The position numbers and the translations under genes are program-made. The notes beneath the pieces were generated by a model, which saw nothing but the letters and a program-made list of their open reading frames with translations, searched no databases and was not told the origin of the DNA. Below are positions 43,999 through 52,992 of a stretch of 64,000 nucleotides of DNA, piece by piece. Positions within the stretch are counted from its first letter, which is position 1. The number at the start of each line of letters is the position of its first letter. The DNA comes from Chloroflexota bacterium (GTDB lineage: Bacteria > Chloroflexota > FW602-bin22 > JACPRP01), in assembly GCA_016210495.1 (NCBI GenBank), contig JACQUC010000114.1, positions 1 through 64,000 on the forward strand. The letters run 5' to 3'.

Positions 43999-44813
43999 AA
44001 ACGCCGAGCGAGTTCAGCATCGAAAAGAGGTGGCGCGAGATACTGCTGCGCGAGCCAACCCCGCAGAACTTTCAAAGCGCCTACGACGACCTGCACCGGC
44101 TCTACCTGGCAGAAGCGCAGGGAACCGGAGAGCTTTACTGTTGGATGACGGAGAAGGTGGGCATTGCGATATCGAAGTTGATCACTGGCCGGCGGCACGT
44201 GTTGGAGATAGGCACCGGCGATGGGCGAACATCATTGCGACTGGCGAGGCAGGGTCACTCGGTTGTCTCGATAGATTTGTCTAAGGTGGCGTTGGAAAGC
44301 GCAAGCGCAGCCGCCGCGGCATATCAGGATGCGGACGTCACCTACCAATTTGGCGATGCCAGAAGCCTCAGGTTTGCCGACCGAAGTTTCGGCTGGGTCG
44401 TCAGCGAGAACCTGGTCGAGCATCTACCGGCAACTGAAATCGAGCAACATTTCCACCAGGTATGGCGGGTCCTGCGAGAGGGCGGCAGCTACGTCTTCTT
44501 TACGCCATCGAGGCTCTGGGATGGTCGCACCAGCGTAGGATTCCACCTGCACGTTTACACGCTCGCGGAGGTATGTCGCATCGCTCAGCAGTGCGGCTTC
44601 CACACAGGCTGGGTTGAGCCCCGTTTCCTGCGTTTCGGAGATGTCCTCGAAGTATCAGGGTATATGCTCCAGCCCGTGTTCGCTTTCGAGAGGTTGCTCG
44701 AGCTATGGCGCGTCCATCGCTGGCCTCGCTGGGTCAAGGACAGAGCGCTGCCCACAATCTTGGTGAGGGCTAGAAAGATCACGCGTCTGGATTTCGCGGG
44801 TAGAGAGGACTAG
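43980..44813 (+). CDS. SAM-dependent methyltransferase
   Basis: 277 residues; TTG start overlapping the transferase by 19 bases. Motif I VLEIGTGDGRTSLRLA (about 75-90), acidic SIDLSKVAL, QFGDARSLRFADRSF and the motif IV region VVSENLVEHL. A 70-residue C-terminal extension is rich in Trp/Arg. Small-molecule or sugar methyltransferase type. The next gene's ATG follows directly on its stop. Confidence 0.88.
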   Translation: MGIPRVKTPSEFSIEKRWREILLREPTPQNFQSAYDDLHRLYLAEAQGTGELYCWMTEKVGIAISKLITGRRHVLEIGTGDGRTSLRLARQGHSVVSIDLSKVALESASAAAAAYQDADVTYQFGDARSLRFADRSFGWVVSENLVEHLPATEIEQHFHQVWRVLREGGSYVFFTPSRLWDGRTSVGFHLHVYTLAEVCRIAQQCGFHTGWVEPRFLRFGDVLEVSGYMLQPVFAFERLLELWRVHRWPRWVKDRALPTILVRARKITRLDFAGRED

Positions 44814-46310
44814 ATGAATTCGCCGGTGCTGACGGGAAGAACATCCGACACGGCCCTGTTGACGCGGGCTATTTGGCTGCTGCTTCCGCTGCTTGCGGCA
44901 GGAGGCATGGGCCTCGTGCTGGGGACTGTGATTGCGATGGATTACGGCACGCTGGCAGTGGGTATGGCTGAGGTGCTGATCTACTTGCTGATCGCCTTTC
45001 TGAACCCACTGGCAGGACTCCTGTTCTGGATCGTTACCTCGCCCTTCTCCAGGCATATCTTCGTAGATCTAGACCTGGGACAGTCGGTTCCCGATCTAAA
45101 CTTAAGCCGCCTGGTGCCATCCATTCTGCTGGTACTCGTCTTCGCGCAGGCAGCCGCTCGCAGGAGAACGCTCGTCTGGCACAAAGCACTCGACGTTCTT
45201 GTCCTTCTGGCCATCATCGGCATTGGGCAGTCGGTGGCGAATTCGATTGGCAGGTCGACGGCCGCGATGCTTTTCTTTGACGCGTATGTCGTTCCATTCC
45301 TGGCATATTTCCTTGCCAAGAACCTCGTGTCGGAGAAAACGTCCATAGACAGGCTTGTCTTGTCGACGATGATCGTCGGCCTTTACGTTGCGGCGCTGGC
45401 GATCAATGAGGCATTCACCGGCGTGGTGCTTTTCGATCCAGGAGGGGATTACCCCCGGATGTACAGTCGCAATGTCAGGCGTCTCGTCAGCCTCCTGGGG
45501 CATCCAGCCGTTTCGGGCGCCGTACTGGACCTGGTGATCCCTCTCTGCCTCTACGCCTTGCTCACAGCTCGCAGCGCGACCGGAAAAGCACTCTACGGGC
45601 TCGCGGTTGCGACGATGTGCGTTGCCGTGTTTCTAACTTTCAACCGTGCTTCGTACTTCGGACTGGTTTTCGTATTCATCGCGATGGCGCTTTTTTCTTC
45701 GCCGCTGCGGAAGGCGCTAATCGTGCTGATCCTGGTGCTTGGCTCTCTGATTGGCTCTCAGTGGAACAGTATAGTCGCGAGCGACGTCATCAGGGAACGG
45801 CTCTTCTGGGAAAACCCGGTCGAGGCCAGGGTAGTGCTCTATCCCACCTCGATGAACATGTTCAAACAGTACCCGCTGCTTGGCATAGGTTTTGACAATT
45901 TCCGTTTCTTTGTCCCGTATTACATCGTCGGGCTTGGCGATATCCCGGCGGAGGCCGGCGTCGGCGCGCCGAACCCGCACAACTCGTTCTTGTACGTCCT
46001 GACTTCGGCCGGCCTGTTAGGAGTTCTTCCGTACGCGGCAATATTCCTCACCATCGCTGCCTATTCAATCAGGCTCCTGACTGCTGCAAAGCTTGTGTCG
46101 TCGCGCCGGACTTTGGCCAGCAGCTTGCTGGCCGTGCTCGGAGCCTATGTGATAACCAGCAGCTCCCAGGACGTCGTGTACGCCATCACCGTTAGCCTGG
46201 TTTTCTTCACCATCGTGGGTTATATCCTGGCTTACCTGGGAAGGCACGCCTCCGTGACCTCGCGGCCAGGCCTGCGAAGGGCTTCCCAACTGAAGGGTTC
46301 GATGCTATGA
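44814..46310 (+). CDS. O-antigen polymerase/ligase-like membrane protein (Wzy/WaaL)
   Basis: 498 residues with about eleven to twelve hydrophobic segments. The central PxxTxxNMF-type region YPTSMNMFKQYPLLGIGFDNF and the nearby PNPHNSFLYVLTSAGLLGVL are the hallmark of the WaaL/Wzy/RfaL O-antigen ligase domain. Starts immediately after the methyltransferase stop. It would polymerise or ligate lipid-linked units on the outer face. Because an ABC exporter (Wzm/Wzt) is also present, ligase rather than polymerase is possible; sequence alone does not decide. Confidence 0.9.
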   Translation: MNSPVLTGRTSDTALLTRAIWLLLPLLAAGGMGLVLGTVIAMDYGTLAVGMAEVLIYLLIAFLNPLAGLLFWIVTSPFSRHIFVDLDLGQSVPDLNLSRLVPSILLVLVFAQAAARRRTLVWHKALDVLVLLAIIGIGQSVANSIGRSTAAMLFFDAYVVPFLAYFLAKNLVSEKTSIDRLVLSTMIVGLYVAALAINEAFTGVVLFDPGGDYPRMYSRNVRRLVSLLGHPAVSGAVLDLVIPLCLYALLTARSATGKALYGLAVATMCVAVFLTFNRASYFGLVFVFIAMALFSSPLRKALIVLILVLGSLIGSQWNSIVASDVIRERLFWENPVEARVVLYPTSMNMFKQYPLLGIGFDNFRFFVPYYIVGLGDIPAEAGVGAPNPHNSFLYVLTSAGLLGVLPYAAIFLTIAAYSIRLLTAAKLVSSRRTLASSLLAVLGAYVITSSSQDVVYAITVSLVFFTIVGYILAYLGRHASVTSRPGLRRASQLKGSML

Positions 46311-47275
46311 GGGTTCTTGTCGTCACCAACATGTATCCTAGCGACGAGTTTCCTGCTCTCGGCACCTTCGTGAAAGATCAAGCAGGTGCGTTGCGTGTTA
46401 GAGGGATTCAAATTGAGGTGCTCCTGATGAAGGGCCCAAAAAAGGACAGGACAAAATACGTTAGGGGCGCCGTCGACGTGCTCGGTCAAGTCCGTTCCCG
46501 CCGCTACGACTTGATCCACGCGCACTACGTGTTCTCGGGCATCATCGCACGAGTGCAGACCCGGTATCCGCTCCTGGTGAGCTTCCACGGCGGACGAGAG
46601 ATGGTTGGATGGCAGGGAATTCTGTGCAAGATGCTGGCGCCTCTGGTCGACGCGGTCACGGTAACTTCACAGGTTCATAAGAAGGCCCTGGGCAGGAGAG
46701 ATGCCCACGTCATCCCCTGTGGGGTGGACTTCGAGCTTTTTAGGCCAGTCTCGCAGTGCACCGCCAGACACGAGCTGGGGTTGCCTCAGGATCGGAGACT
46801 GGCGCTGTTCGTGGCGGAATTGCGACCGGAAAAGAGACACGACATCGCCCAAAAGGCCATTAATCTACTGCAAGAGCGCGGAGAGAACATCGAGTTATTA
46901 ACCGTCACCGGCCATCCCCACAACACCATACCGAAGTACCTGAATGCCGGCGACGTCCTCTTGTTAACGTCGGAGCACGAAGGCTCACCGGTCGTCATCA
47001 AGGAGGCAATGGCGTGCAACGTTCCAATTGTATCCGTGGACGTGGGAGACGTCAGAGAGGTGATCGGCGCTACCGCGGGATGCTATGTTTGTCAACGTAG
47101 CGCTGAGGACGTGGCAGAAAAGGTCGCGAAAGTGCTCCGCACCACGCAGCGTACGGAAGGTCGGCAGGCCATACGGCATCTGGAGGTCGGGTTTCTCGCC
47201 GACCAGCTAGTGGGTGTCTACGAGAGCTTGCTGCAGAAGCATGCTCGCACTGTGTCGCAGGCTCGTCGAGTCTGA
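46307..47275 (+). CDS. Family 4 glycosyltransferase
   Basis: 322 residues, shorter than most GT4 enzymes; ATG overlaps the preceding stop (ATGA). VLVVTNMYPSDEFPALGTFV, LIHAHYVFSG, LVSFHGGRE, VIPCGVDFELF, LFVAELRPEKRHDIAQKA and donor motif EGSPVVIKEAMACNVPIVS. Last clear member of the operon that begins near 36 kb. Confidence 0.92.
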   Translation: MRVLVVTNMYPSDEFPALGTFVKDQAGALRVRGIQIEVLLMKGPKKDRTKYVRGAVDVLGQVRSRRYDLIHAHYVFSGIIARVQTRYPLLVSFHGGREMVGWQGILCKMLAPLVDAVTVTSQVHKKALGRRDAHVIPCGVDFELFRPVSQCTARHELGLPQDRRLALFVAELRPEKRHDIAQKAINLLQERGENIELLTVTGHPHNTIPKYLNAGDVLLLTSEHEGSPVVIKEAMACNVPIVSVDVGDVREVIGATAGCYVCQRSAEDVAEKVAKVLRTTQRTEGRQAIRHLEVGFLADQLVGVYESLLQKHARTVSQARRV

Positions 47276-47302
47276 GAGATGGAAGCAAGCACAATCGAAT
47301 TC

Positions 47303-47319
47303 GTTTTTGGTGCGAAATG
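47303..47319 (+). repeat. Solitary half of the MITE terminal repeat
   Basis: GTTTTTGGTGCGAAATG matches the terminal repeat of the element at 49161 (GTTTTGGGTGCGAAATG on its reverse strand). No core or second end is nearby. Its final ATG is the start of the next gene. Confidence 0.55.
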
Positions 47320-49167
47320 ACCAGAGTTGCAGCGATTCTGTTTGTGATGGCGATCTTGCTGGCGGCTACCTGTGAAGCGCCTGCCGCACTGACACGTTGG
47401 AACATCAGGGTCACGGCTCCGCTCCTGGACCCAGGCGTGCCGGCGGCGGTGATGGCCCTCGACGCGGAAGCTCCGAGGCCAGACCTACCCGCCGACGTGT
47501 TGATTGTCACGGGCGCCGAGGCTGAATCGAACGCCAACACAAACCTCCGACGCATTGCCGAGTTCTACGGACTCACGTGGACGCGGCTAAGTGTGTCGGA
47601 CAAAGCACTCTTCGAAACCGACTTCAAAGACAAGAGCGACCAGCCGTACACGGCGGTGCAGATCGATTTCCCAGTCCTACGGGGGCTGAGCGAGCCCCAG
47701 CTAGCTGCTCTCAGGACAGTGCTGGAGAAATTCCCTATCAACCTGCTGGTGACCGGCGTGACGTCGGAGCACGATTCCCTGGCAACCTTGACCGGGGGCG
47801 CGATTCGCGGCAGCCGCAAGCCCACGGACAGCTCAACGGACTACAACATCTCGGCGCGATTCCCGGACATCGCGCGGCAGCTTGCCGGCCAGAGAATAGA
47901 AAACAGAGCTCCTCAGCCAGATAGTGCTCTCGTAGCGACGTCGTCGAACCCCAAAGTCGAGGTCGTCGTGAGTGCCACCGACGATACGGGCGCGTCTTAT
48001 CCAGTCTTCGTTAGATACAGGGCTGGTATGGGCTCGATTTTCGTGCAGTCATACGCGCCTACCCAGAACCTCGATGCGATCCCAATGTGGGATCTGTACT
48101 ACTCCTTCCGTAGCGGCGATGGGAAGACGCTAATGATGCGCTACTTCCCAGAGATCGTGCCCACGATGATGTTTACCCGCTACGCCGCCGGAGATCGAGC
48201 CTGGCACTCGGACGCGCACTATGCCAACCTGACCATCGACGATCCCCCGCTGCAGCAACCGTTCTGGGCAGAGAAGTGGACGGCGAGCTTCTACACTGAT
48301 CTGCTGCGAGAGATGCAGGCGAGCAACTTCCACACTACGATCGCCTTTGTTCCATCGAACTACCTCAGCAGCAAGCCTGATGTCGCCAAACTCTTCCGAG
48401 AACATCCCGAGCGCTTCTCGTTGGCGATCCACGGCAACAATCACGCTTGTCCCGAGTTCCCGCCTGACGCCAGCGACGCGGACAGAGAGGCGACGGCAGG
48501 ACAGGCTCTGTCACGAATGGAAAGGCATCTGAGCCTCACTGGTGTTGGCTACGGCCGAATTATGATTTTCCCCTGCGAGGAGTTCGACCTGCGCGCGCTG
48601 GCAACGGTGAAGAAATTCAATTTCAACCTTGCGGTGAGTACGTCAAACGCCCCCCGCAACGCGAAACCCAGCAAGAGTCGAACGTTTCGAATGTATCAGG
48701 CGGACCTGGACTACGGCAACTTCCCGATAACCCACCGGGGGCAGGTGACACAGACGGTCTACCCTGTCGACCTGTTTCTGGACAAGCCCGTCTTGCTCTT
48801 CGAGCACTCGACGTTCTTCAAGGACGCGCCGGGAAGCTTCGGCCCGTGGGCGGACAGGATCAACCAGGTGCAAGGCGGCGTCGAGTGGAGAAGCCTGGAC
48901 TACATTGCCAAGCGCCTGTACCTCAAGAAAACCAACCGCGACGGCACCGTCGACGTCAAGTTTTATGGCAACAACGTCGTCCTGAGAAATGATTCACAAA
49001 CCGCCAACCTTTTTCATCTCAGCAAGCCCGAGACGCTGAACGTGTCCATACGCAACGTTACCATCGACGGCGCGCCAGTGGCCTACAGAGTTGAGAACGG
49101 TGTGCTACGGCTTGACGTCTACATTCCGGAGCGTGTCCAAGTTGAGGTGGCCATAAACTATAGCTAG
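47317..49167 (+). CDS. Secreted NodB-like polysaccharide deacetylase/lyase-type protein
   Basis: 616 residues with signal peptide RVAAILFVMAILLAATCEAPAA. The N-terminal half (40-290) has a Rossmann-like or glutamine-amidotransferase-like look (DVLIVTGAEAE ... MGSIFVQSYAP). From about 300 a NodB-type barrel: LTIDDPPLQ (Asp pair), SLAIHGNNHACPEF (HxxxH-like His pair) and IMIFPCEEFD. Ends in a beta-sandwich. It resembles the PelA-type or DUF2334-like deacetylases of exopolysaccharide loci. Probable role: extracellular deacetylation or trimming of the exported glycan. Start lies within a repeat half; other starts are not supported. Confidence 0.78.
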   Translation: MTRVAAILFVMAILLAATCEAPAALTRWNIRVTAPLLDPGVPAAVMALDAEAPRPDLPADVLIVTGAEAESNANTNLRRIAEFYGLTWTRLSVSDKALFETDFKDKSDQPYTAVQIDFPVLRGLSEPQLAALRTVLEKFPINLLVTGVTSEHDSLATLTGGAIRGSRKPTDSSTDYNISARFPDIARQLAGQRIENRAPQPDSALVATSSNPKVEVVVSATDDTGASYPVFVRYRAGMGSIFVQSYAPTQNLDAIPMWDLYYSFRSGDGKTLMMRYFPEIVPTMMFTRYAAGDRAWHSDAHYANLTIDDPPLQQPFWAEKWTASFYTDLLREMQASNFHTTIAFVPSNYLSSKPDVAKLFREHPERFSLAIHGNNHACPEFPPDASDADREATAGQALSRMERHLSLTGVGYGRIMIFPCEEFDLRALATVKKFNFNLAVSTSNAPRNAKPSKSRTFRMYQADLDYGNFPITHRGQVTQTVYPVDLFLDKPVLLFEHSTFFKDAPGSFGPWADRINQVQGGVEWRSLDYIAKRLYLKKTNRDGTVDVKFYGNNVVLRNDSQTANLFHLSKPETLNVSIRNVTIDGAPVAYRVENGVLRLDVYIPERVQVEVAINYS

Positions 49168-49301
49168 TCTTCGGTGCGAAATGCAACAGCGTAGGGGCGA
49201 GGTTTCCTCGCCCTGGGGGCGGGGCGGACATGCGTAGGGGCGTACGTCTCTGTCCGCCCGGGGGGCGGGTCGCGCAGCCATTTCGCACCCAAAACTAGCT
49301 A
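49161..49301. mobile_element. Complete MITE-like element with two core hairpins (141 bp)
   Basis: Terminal inverted repeats TAGCTAGTCTTCGGTGCGAA (left) and TAGCTAGTTTTGGGTGCGAA (right, reverse strand) extend to about 23 bp with two mismatches. Two cores: GGGGCGAGG-TTT-CCTCGCCC (from 49190) and CGTAGGGGCGTACGTCTCTG then TCCGCCC (from 49233). No open reading frame of its own. The left end includes the stop codon of the deacetylase gene. Best reference copy of the family. Confidence 0.75.
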
Positions 49302-49324
49302 CGTTGCGATGCTAGGAGATAAGT

Positions 49325-50545
49325 ATGCTCACCGGACAGGGACTGCTGTGCTTCGCCCCCGAGCCTTGGGACAGCATGTGGCGTAGCAGGCAGTTCATCA
49401 TGGCTGAGTTGTCCAAACATAACAAGGTTCTTTTCGTGGAGCCACGCACGTATTTGCGAGACGCGGTCCGGGCGGTCGCGCGGGGCAAGATCAGCCTCGC
49501 CGACGTCGCGCGGCCCAGCTTGCGCCGTGTTTCCCCAAACCTGTACACGTTTCTGCCGCCTGTTCTTGCGCCCGTCAGCGGAAGGTTTCCCTTGAGCACG
49601 ATGACCGATCTCATACGCACTTCCCTCTTGAAGCTAGCCATGCGACGGATAGGCATCGAACATCCCATCCTCTGGCTGGAACGACCAGACGTCTGGGACC
49701 AGGTGGGCAAATTCGACGAGAAACTGCTCGTTTATAGGGTCACCGACGAGTACACCGCTTACGTCGACGTGACGCCAGCAACGCGAGCTTTGATAGAGAG
49801 CAGGGAGCGATACCTGCTGGCAAGAGCTGATCTCGTACTGGTGGCGTCAGATAGTCTTCTCGCCACAAAGGCGCCGTTCAATCCAAGCACATTTCTGCTC
49901 TCACATGGAGTTGATTTCGCGGCTCACGTACAAGTCGGTACCAACAGCGACGCAGCGCCTCCGGACATTTCGAATCTGCCGAGGCCCATCGTTGGCTATG
50001 TTGGCCTCGTCGGCCGGCGCCTCGATCTCGAGCTGCTGGGACGCCTGGCCGGGTCGAGACCGTCCTGGTCATTGATCTTCGTTGGCGATGTCAACCCCCT
50101 CGATTGCGAAAGTGAGCTAACGGGACTGCGCGAGATGAGTAACGTCCACTTCCTCGGTCGCAAGAAGGTGCGTGAAGTTCCCTCGTACATCCACGCCTTC
50201 GACGTGTGTCTGGTCCCCTACAGGCAGGGTCCCGACGCGCTGAACGCAAACCCGCTAAAGCTGCTGGAGTATCTCGCATGCGGCAAACCCACAGTGTCGA
50301 TCGACACGCCCGCCGTGCGGTCCTTCGGACAACTCATCAAGATTGCTGGCGACGCCGACTCATTCCTGAGCTGCCTCGAAGCGGCTCTATGCGAAAGAGA
50401 CGAGGGTCTGGCGGAGAGGAGACGTGAGGTGGCCAGGGGCAATTCCTGGGGGAGCGTGGCAGAGCGCCTTTCGCTCTTGATAGAAGCGCGCGTGCGCGCA
50501 AAGCAAATCTACAAGGAGACTTGCCTTCGGCAAGGACGAACGTGA
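49325..50545 (+). CDS. Glycosyltransferase (TuaH/GT4-like)
   Basis: 406 residues, ATG with AGGAG upstream. N-lobe MLTGQGLLCFAPEPW, WRSRQFIMAELSK and VLFVEPRTYLRD. C-lobe VGYVGLVGRRLDLELLGRLA, VHFLGRKKVREVPSYIHAFDV and the donor loop NANPLKLLEYLACGKPTVSID. Pattern like TuaH and related teichuronic-acid transferases. It begins the second small operon (49.3-52.9 kb) directly after a MITE element. Confidence 0.88.
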   Translation: MLTGQGLLCFAPEPWDSMWRSRQFIMAELSKHNKVLFVEPRTYLRDAVRAVARGKISLADVARPSLRRVSPNLYTFLPPVLAPVSGRFPLSTMTDLIRTSLLKLAMRRIGIEHPILWLERPDVWDQVGKFDEKLLVYRVTDEYTAYVDVTPATRALIESRERYLLARADLVLVASDSLLATKAPFNPSTFLLSHGVDFAAHVQVGTNSDAAPPDISNLPRPIVGYVGLVGRRLDLELLGRLAGSRPSWSLIFVGDVNPLDCESELTGLREMSNVHFLGRKKVREVPSYIHAFDVCLVPYRQGPDALNANPLKLLEYLACGKPTVSIDTPAVRSFGQLIKIAGDADSFLSCLEAALCERDEGLAERRREVARGNSWGSVAERLSLLIEARVRAKQIYKETCLRQGRT

Positions 50546-50547
50546 CC

Positions 50548-51873
50548 ATGGCTACGTCATCCAGTGAAAAGTATGCCGCCGCTGTCGGCGCGCCCGATCG
50601 GCCGGCGTCGCGACCGCGGCGCGTCTTGTATGTCGAGAAAGCATCAGGCGTCGGAGGATCCACGGTAGGGCTCCACCGCCTGGCGGCAAACCTGGACCGA
50701 GCTCGCTATCAGCCTATCGTGCTGTTCTACGGGCCAAACCAGTACGTGCCGCAGTTCGTAGCGCAGGGCCTTCAAGTGATCGTCCTTGGCCAAAACGGTG
50801 CCGAGCGTGCAAAGTCCGGTACCAGGACTTGGAAGAATAGCGCCCTCGTGCGTACCTTGAAGCGGCTGTCCTGGGTCCGCCGGGCTTACTGTGCGGCCAA
50901 GATCTGCGAAGAGGTCGTATTCAAGACCCTTCCGCAGGCCTGGCATTTGCGCGAGGTCATACACCGCCACCGCATCGACCTCGTCCATCTCAACGACGAG
51001 CCGGTCGGCAACCGCGAGGGCATCATCGCCAGCATGCTTGCCGGCGTGCCCTGCATATGCCACGGTCGGCAATACGGTGAGGCCAGCCAACTTGATCGCG
51101 TCCTCGCAAGGGTCGTCACCTTTGCCATCTACATGTCTTACGCGATGAAGACCTTCTGGGAATCGCACTGGTCTGCTCGACCCGGCCGCGTCGTGTACGA
51201 CGCCCTTCCCTTGGATGGCTACCTCGCCGCTCGGGACAGTGGGCCTGTGAGAGCTGAATTCGGACTCGCCGCGGACGACTTCGTCCTAGCTAACGTGGGA
51301 AGGATCGTGGAATGGAAAGGCCACAAGGTCCTCCTAAGGGCGCTGGCAAGTGCCAGGCGCACGGCACCTACCGTCAAGTGCCTGATTGTCGGCGAGCCGG
51401 ATCCGCCGGACGATACCAGGTACATCGGCGAAATCCGCGAGTTGGCCCGTTCGCTGGATGTGGAGGATGCTGTAATCTTCTCGGGCTTCCGCACCGACAT
51501 CCCGCGCATCCTCTCCGGCATCGATGTCCTGGTCCACTCGGCCACAGAACCCGAGCCTTTCGGACTCACTTTGATCGAGGGGATGGCCGCGGCCAAGCCC
51601 GTAATAGGAACAAACGCCGGAGGGGTGCCGGAAATAATCGAGAACGACGGCGTTGGGATACTGGTTCCGCCCGGCGACGTCGAGGCGTTGGCCACAGCCA
51701 TTACGACGCTCGCTCTTGACGGAGCCAAGGCCGTCAAAATGGGCAAGGCGGCTCGCCAGAGCGTCCTACGTCGATTCACCATCGAAAGATTCGTGGCCGA
51801 GGTTCAGGACATATATGACCGTGTGCTTCAACCCAATGAAACAACTGGGCCGGGCCCCTGGATTCGAGGTTGA
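50548..51873 (+). CDS. Family 4 glycosyltransferase
   Basis: 441 residues from the ATG at 50548, two bases after the previous stop, AAGGA upstream; a TTG at 50521 is possible. VLYVEKASGVGGSTVGLHRLA, LVHLNDEPVGNREG, VGRIVEWKGHKVLLRALAS, FSGFRTDIPRILSGIDVLVHS and donor motif EPFGLTLIEGMAAAKPVIGT. Canonical retaining GT-B enzyme (E-x7-E present). The last bases overlap the start region of the methyltransferase. Confidence 0.92.
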   Translation: MATSSSEKYAAAVGAPDRPASRPRRVLYVEKASGVGGSTVGLHRLAANLDRARYQPIVLFYGPNQYVPQFVAQGLQVIVLGQNGAERAKSGTRTWKNSALVRTLKRLSWVRRAYCAAKICEEVVFKTLPQAWHLREVIHRHRIDLVHLNDEPVGNREGIIASMLAGVPCICHGRQYGEASQLDRVLARVVTFAIYMSYAMKTFWESHWSARPGRVVYDALPLDGYLAARDSGPVRAEFGLAADDFVLANVGRIVEWKGHKVLLRALASARRTAPTVKCLIVGEPDPPDDTRYIGEIRELARSLDVEDAVIFSGFRTDIPRILSGIDVLVHSATEPEPFGLTLIEGMAAAKPVIGTNAGGVPEIIENDGVGILVPPGDVEALATAITTLALDGAKAVKMGKAARQSVLRRFTIERFVAEVQDIYDRVLQPNETTGPGPWIRG

Positions 51874-51875
51874 CG

Positions 51876-52889
51876 ATGGTGCGACCGGTGACGTCTAGCT
51901 ATGCGGCGATGGGTGCCATCGTAGAGAAGATACTGGCGGAGGGAACGGCCTCTCGCTATGATCCGTGGTTGCAGACCTACTGCGGCTCATTGCGCGAGCC
52001 CAGACGACTCGATAAGTACGTGAGATACTTGCAGCACATGTTCGCGCTGGCGAGACGGGATGTCGGCGGCCAACGCGTCCTCGACGCTGGGTGCGGGTTC
52101 GGCTTGACGTGCGTGGCCTGCCACTTTCTCGGAGCCAAGGAGGTATACGGGGTTGACATCTACCAGGGAATGGTCAGAACCTTTGCCTCCTACGTGGCCG
52201 AGTTCCTGCCCAATGCGCACATTTACGCCAGGGTCAACGACGTGACGAGCCTCGAGTACGCGGACAACACCTTTGACGTGGTGCTGGCCGTGGAGGCGAT
52301 TTCCCATTTCCATCAGCTCGAGCGCTTCTTCCAGGAAGCTCACAGGGTTTTGCGGCGGGGCGGGGCGCTCTTGATTTCAGACGGGAACAATGCCTGCAAC
52401 TTCCTGACCGTTCATAGGACACGAAAGGTCTGGGACTGGTTCGAAAAGGGCATTCCGTGCGGACATCCCGCTGAGAACATTCATGCCAAGCCCTACGAGA
52501 AAGTGAGGGCAGAGATAATTCAACTGACCTATCCGACTCTGCCACACAATGAAGTGCAAGACTTGGCATACCGAACCTACGGTATGGACAAAGAGCAGGT
52601 CATAGCGGCCTGCCGACGATTTCTCGATGAAGGCGTGCGGCCGGAGCGAAGGAATGGCTTGGAGTGTCCCCTGGATCCCATTGGCCACGTCTATATGGAG
52701 AGGCTGCTAGATCCCTTCAAGCTGGCAAGGGGGCTAGACCAGGTCGGCTTCGACGCAAAGGCCTACCCATATCTTGGAGGTGCCAGGGGAGGCATGGTAG
52801 GGCTCCTGGAGCGAGGGTTGCGCCCCCTCAGTGGTTTGGCTATGCACATCGCCAACTGCTACGAGATAGTCGCCGTCAAGCGGGGGTAA
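51876..52889 (+). CDS. SAM-dependent methyltransferase
   Basis: 337 residues from the ATG at 51876 (GAGG seven bases before). Motif I VLDAGCGFGLTCVACHF (about 67-83), VYGVDIYQGMVRTF, then FDVVLAVEAISHF and RGGALLISDGNNA. Large C-terminal domain (about 170-337) with a LTYPTLPHNEVQDLAYRTYG segment of unknown role. Last gene of the 49.3-52.9 kb operon; a repeat follows the stop. Confidence 0.88.
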   Translation: MVRPVTSSYAAMGAIVEKILAEGTASRYDPWLQTYCGSLREPRRLDKYVRYLQHMFALARRDVGGQRVLDAGCGFGLTCVACHFLGAKEVYGVDIYQGMVRTFASYVAEFLPNAHIYARVNDVTSLEYADNTFDVVLAVEAISHFHQLERFFQEAHRVLRRGGALLISDGNNACNFLTVHRTRKVWDWFEKGIPCGHPAENIHAKPYEKVRAEIIQLTYPTLPHNEVQDLAYRTYGMDKEQVIAACRRFLDEGVRPERRNGLECPLDPIGHVYMERLLDPFKLARGLDQVGFDAKAYPYLGGARGGMVGLLERGLRPLSGLAMHIANCYEIVAVKRG

Positions 52890-52908
52890 GGCGTTAGTGC
52901 TCTGCGAG

Positions 52909-52950
52909 CGTAGGGGCGGACGGCCCTGTCCGCCCTGGGGGTGGGGCTGC
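52909..52950. repeat. GTAGGGGC-type hairpin between convergent genes
   Basis: CGTAGGGGCGGAC-GGCCCT-GTCCGCCC then TGGGGGTGGGG. Flanks GAGCG/CGCTC give a weak outer stem. It could act as a transcription barrier between the two convergent operons. Confidence 0.65.
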
Positions 52951-52992
52951 GCTCGCGCATATCCCGCAATCTAGCGTCCACTACCCAAAGCG

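Noticed and set aside
17990..52889. Secondary-metabolite (RiPP) cluster based on many radical SAM genes
   Set aside because: No precursor peptide or leader-binding domain was seen next to the radical SAM genes, while exporter, glycosyltransferase, Wzz and Wzy-like genes point to a polysaccharide.
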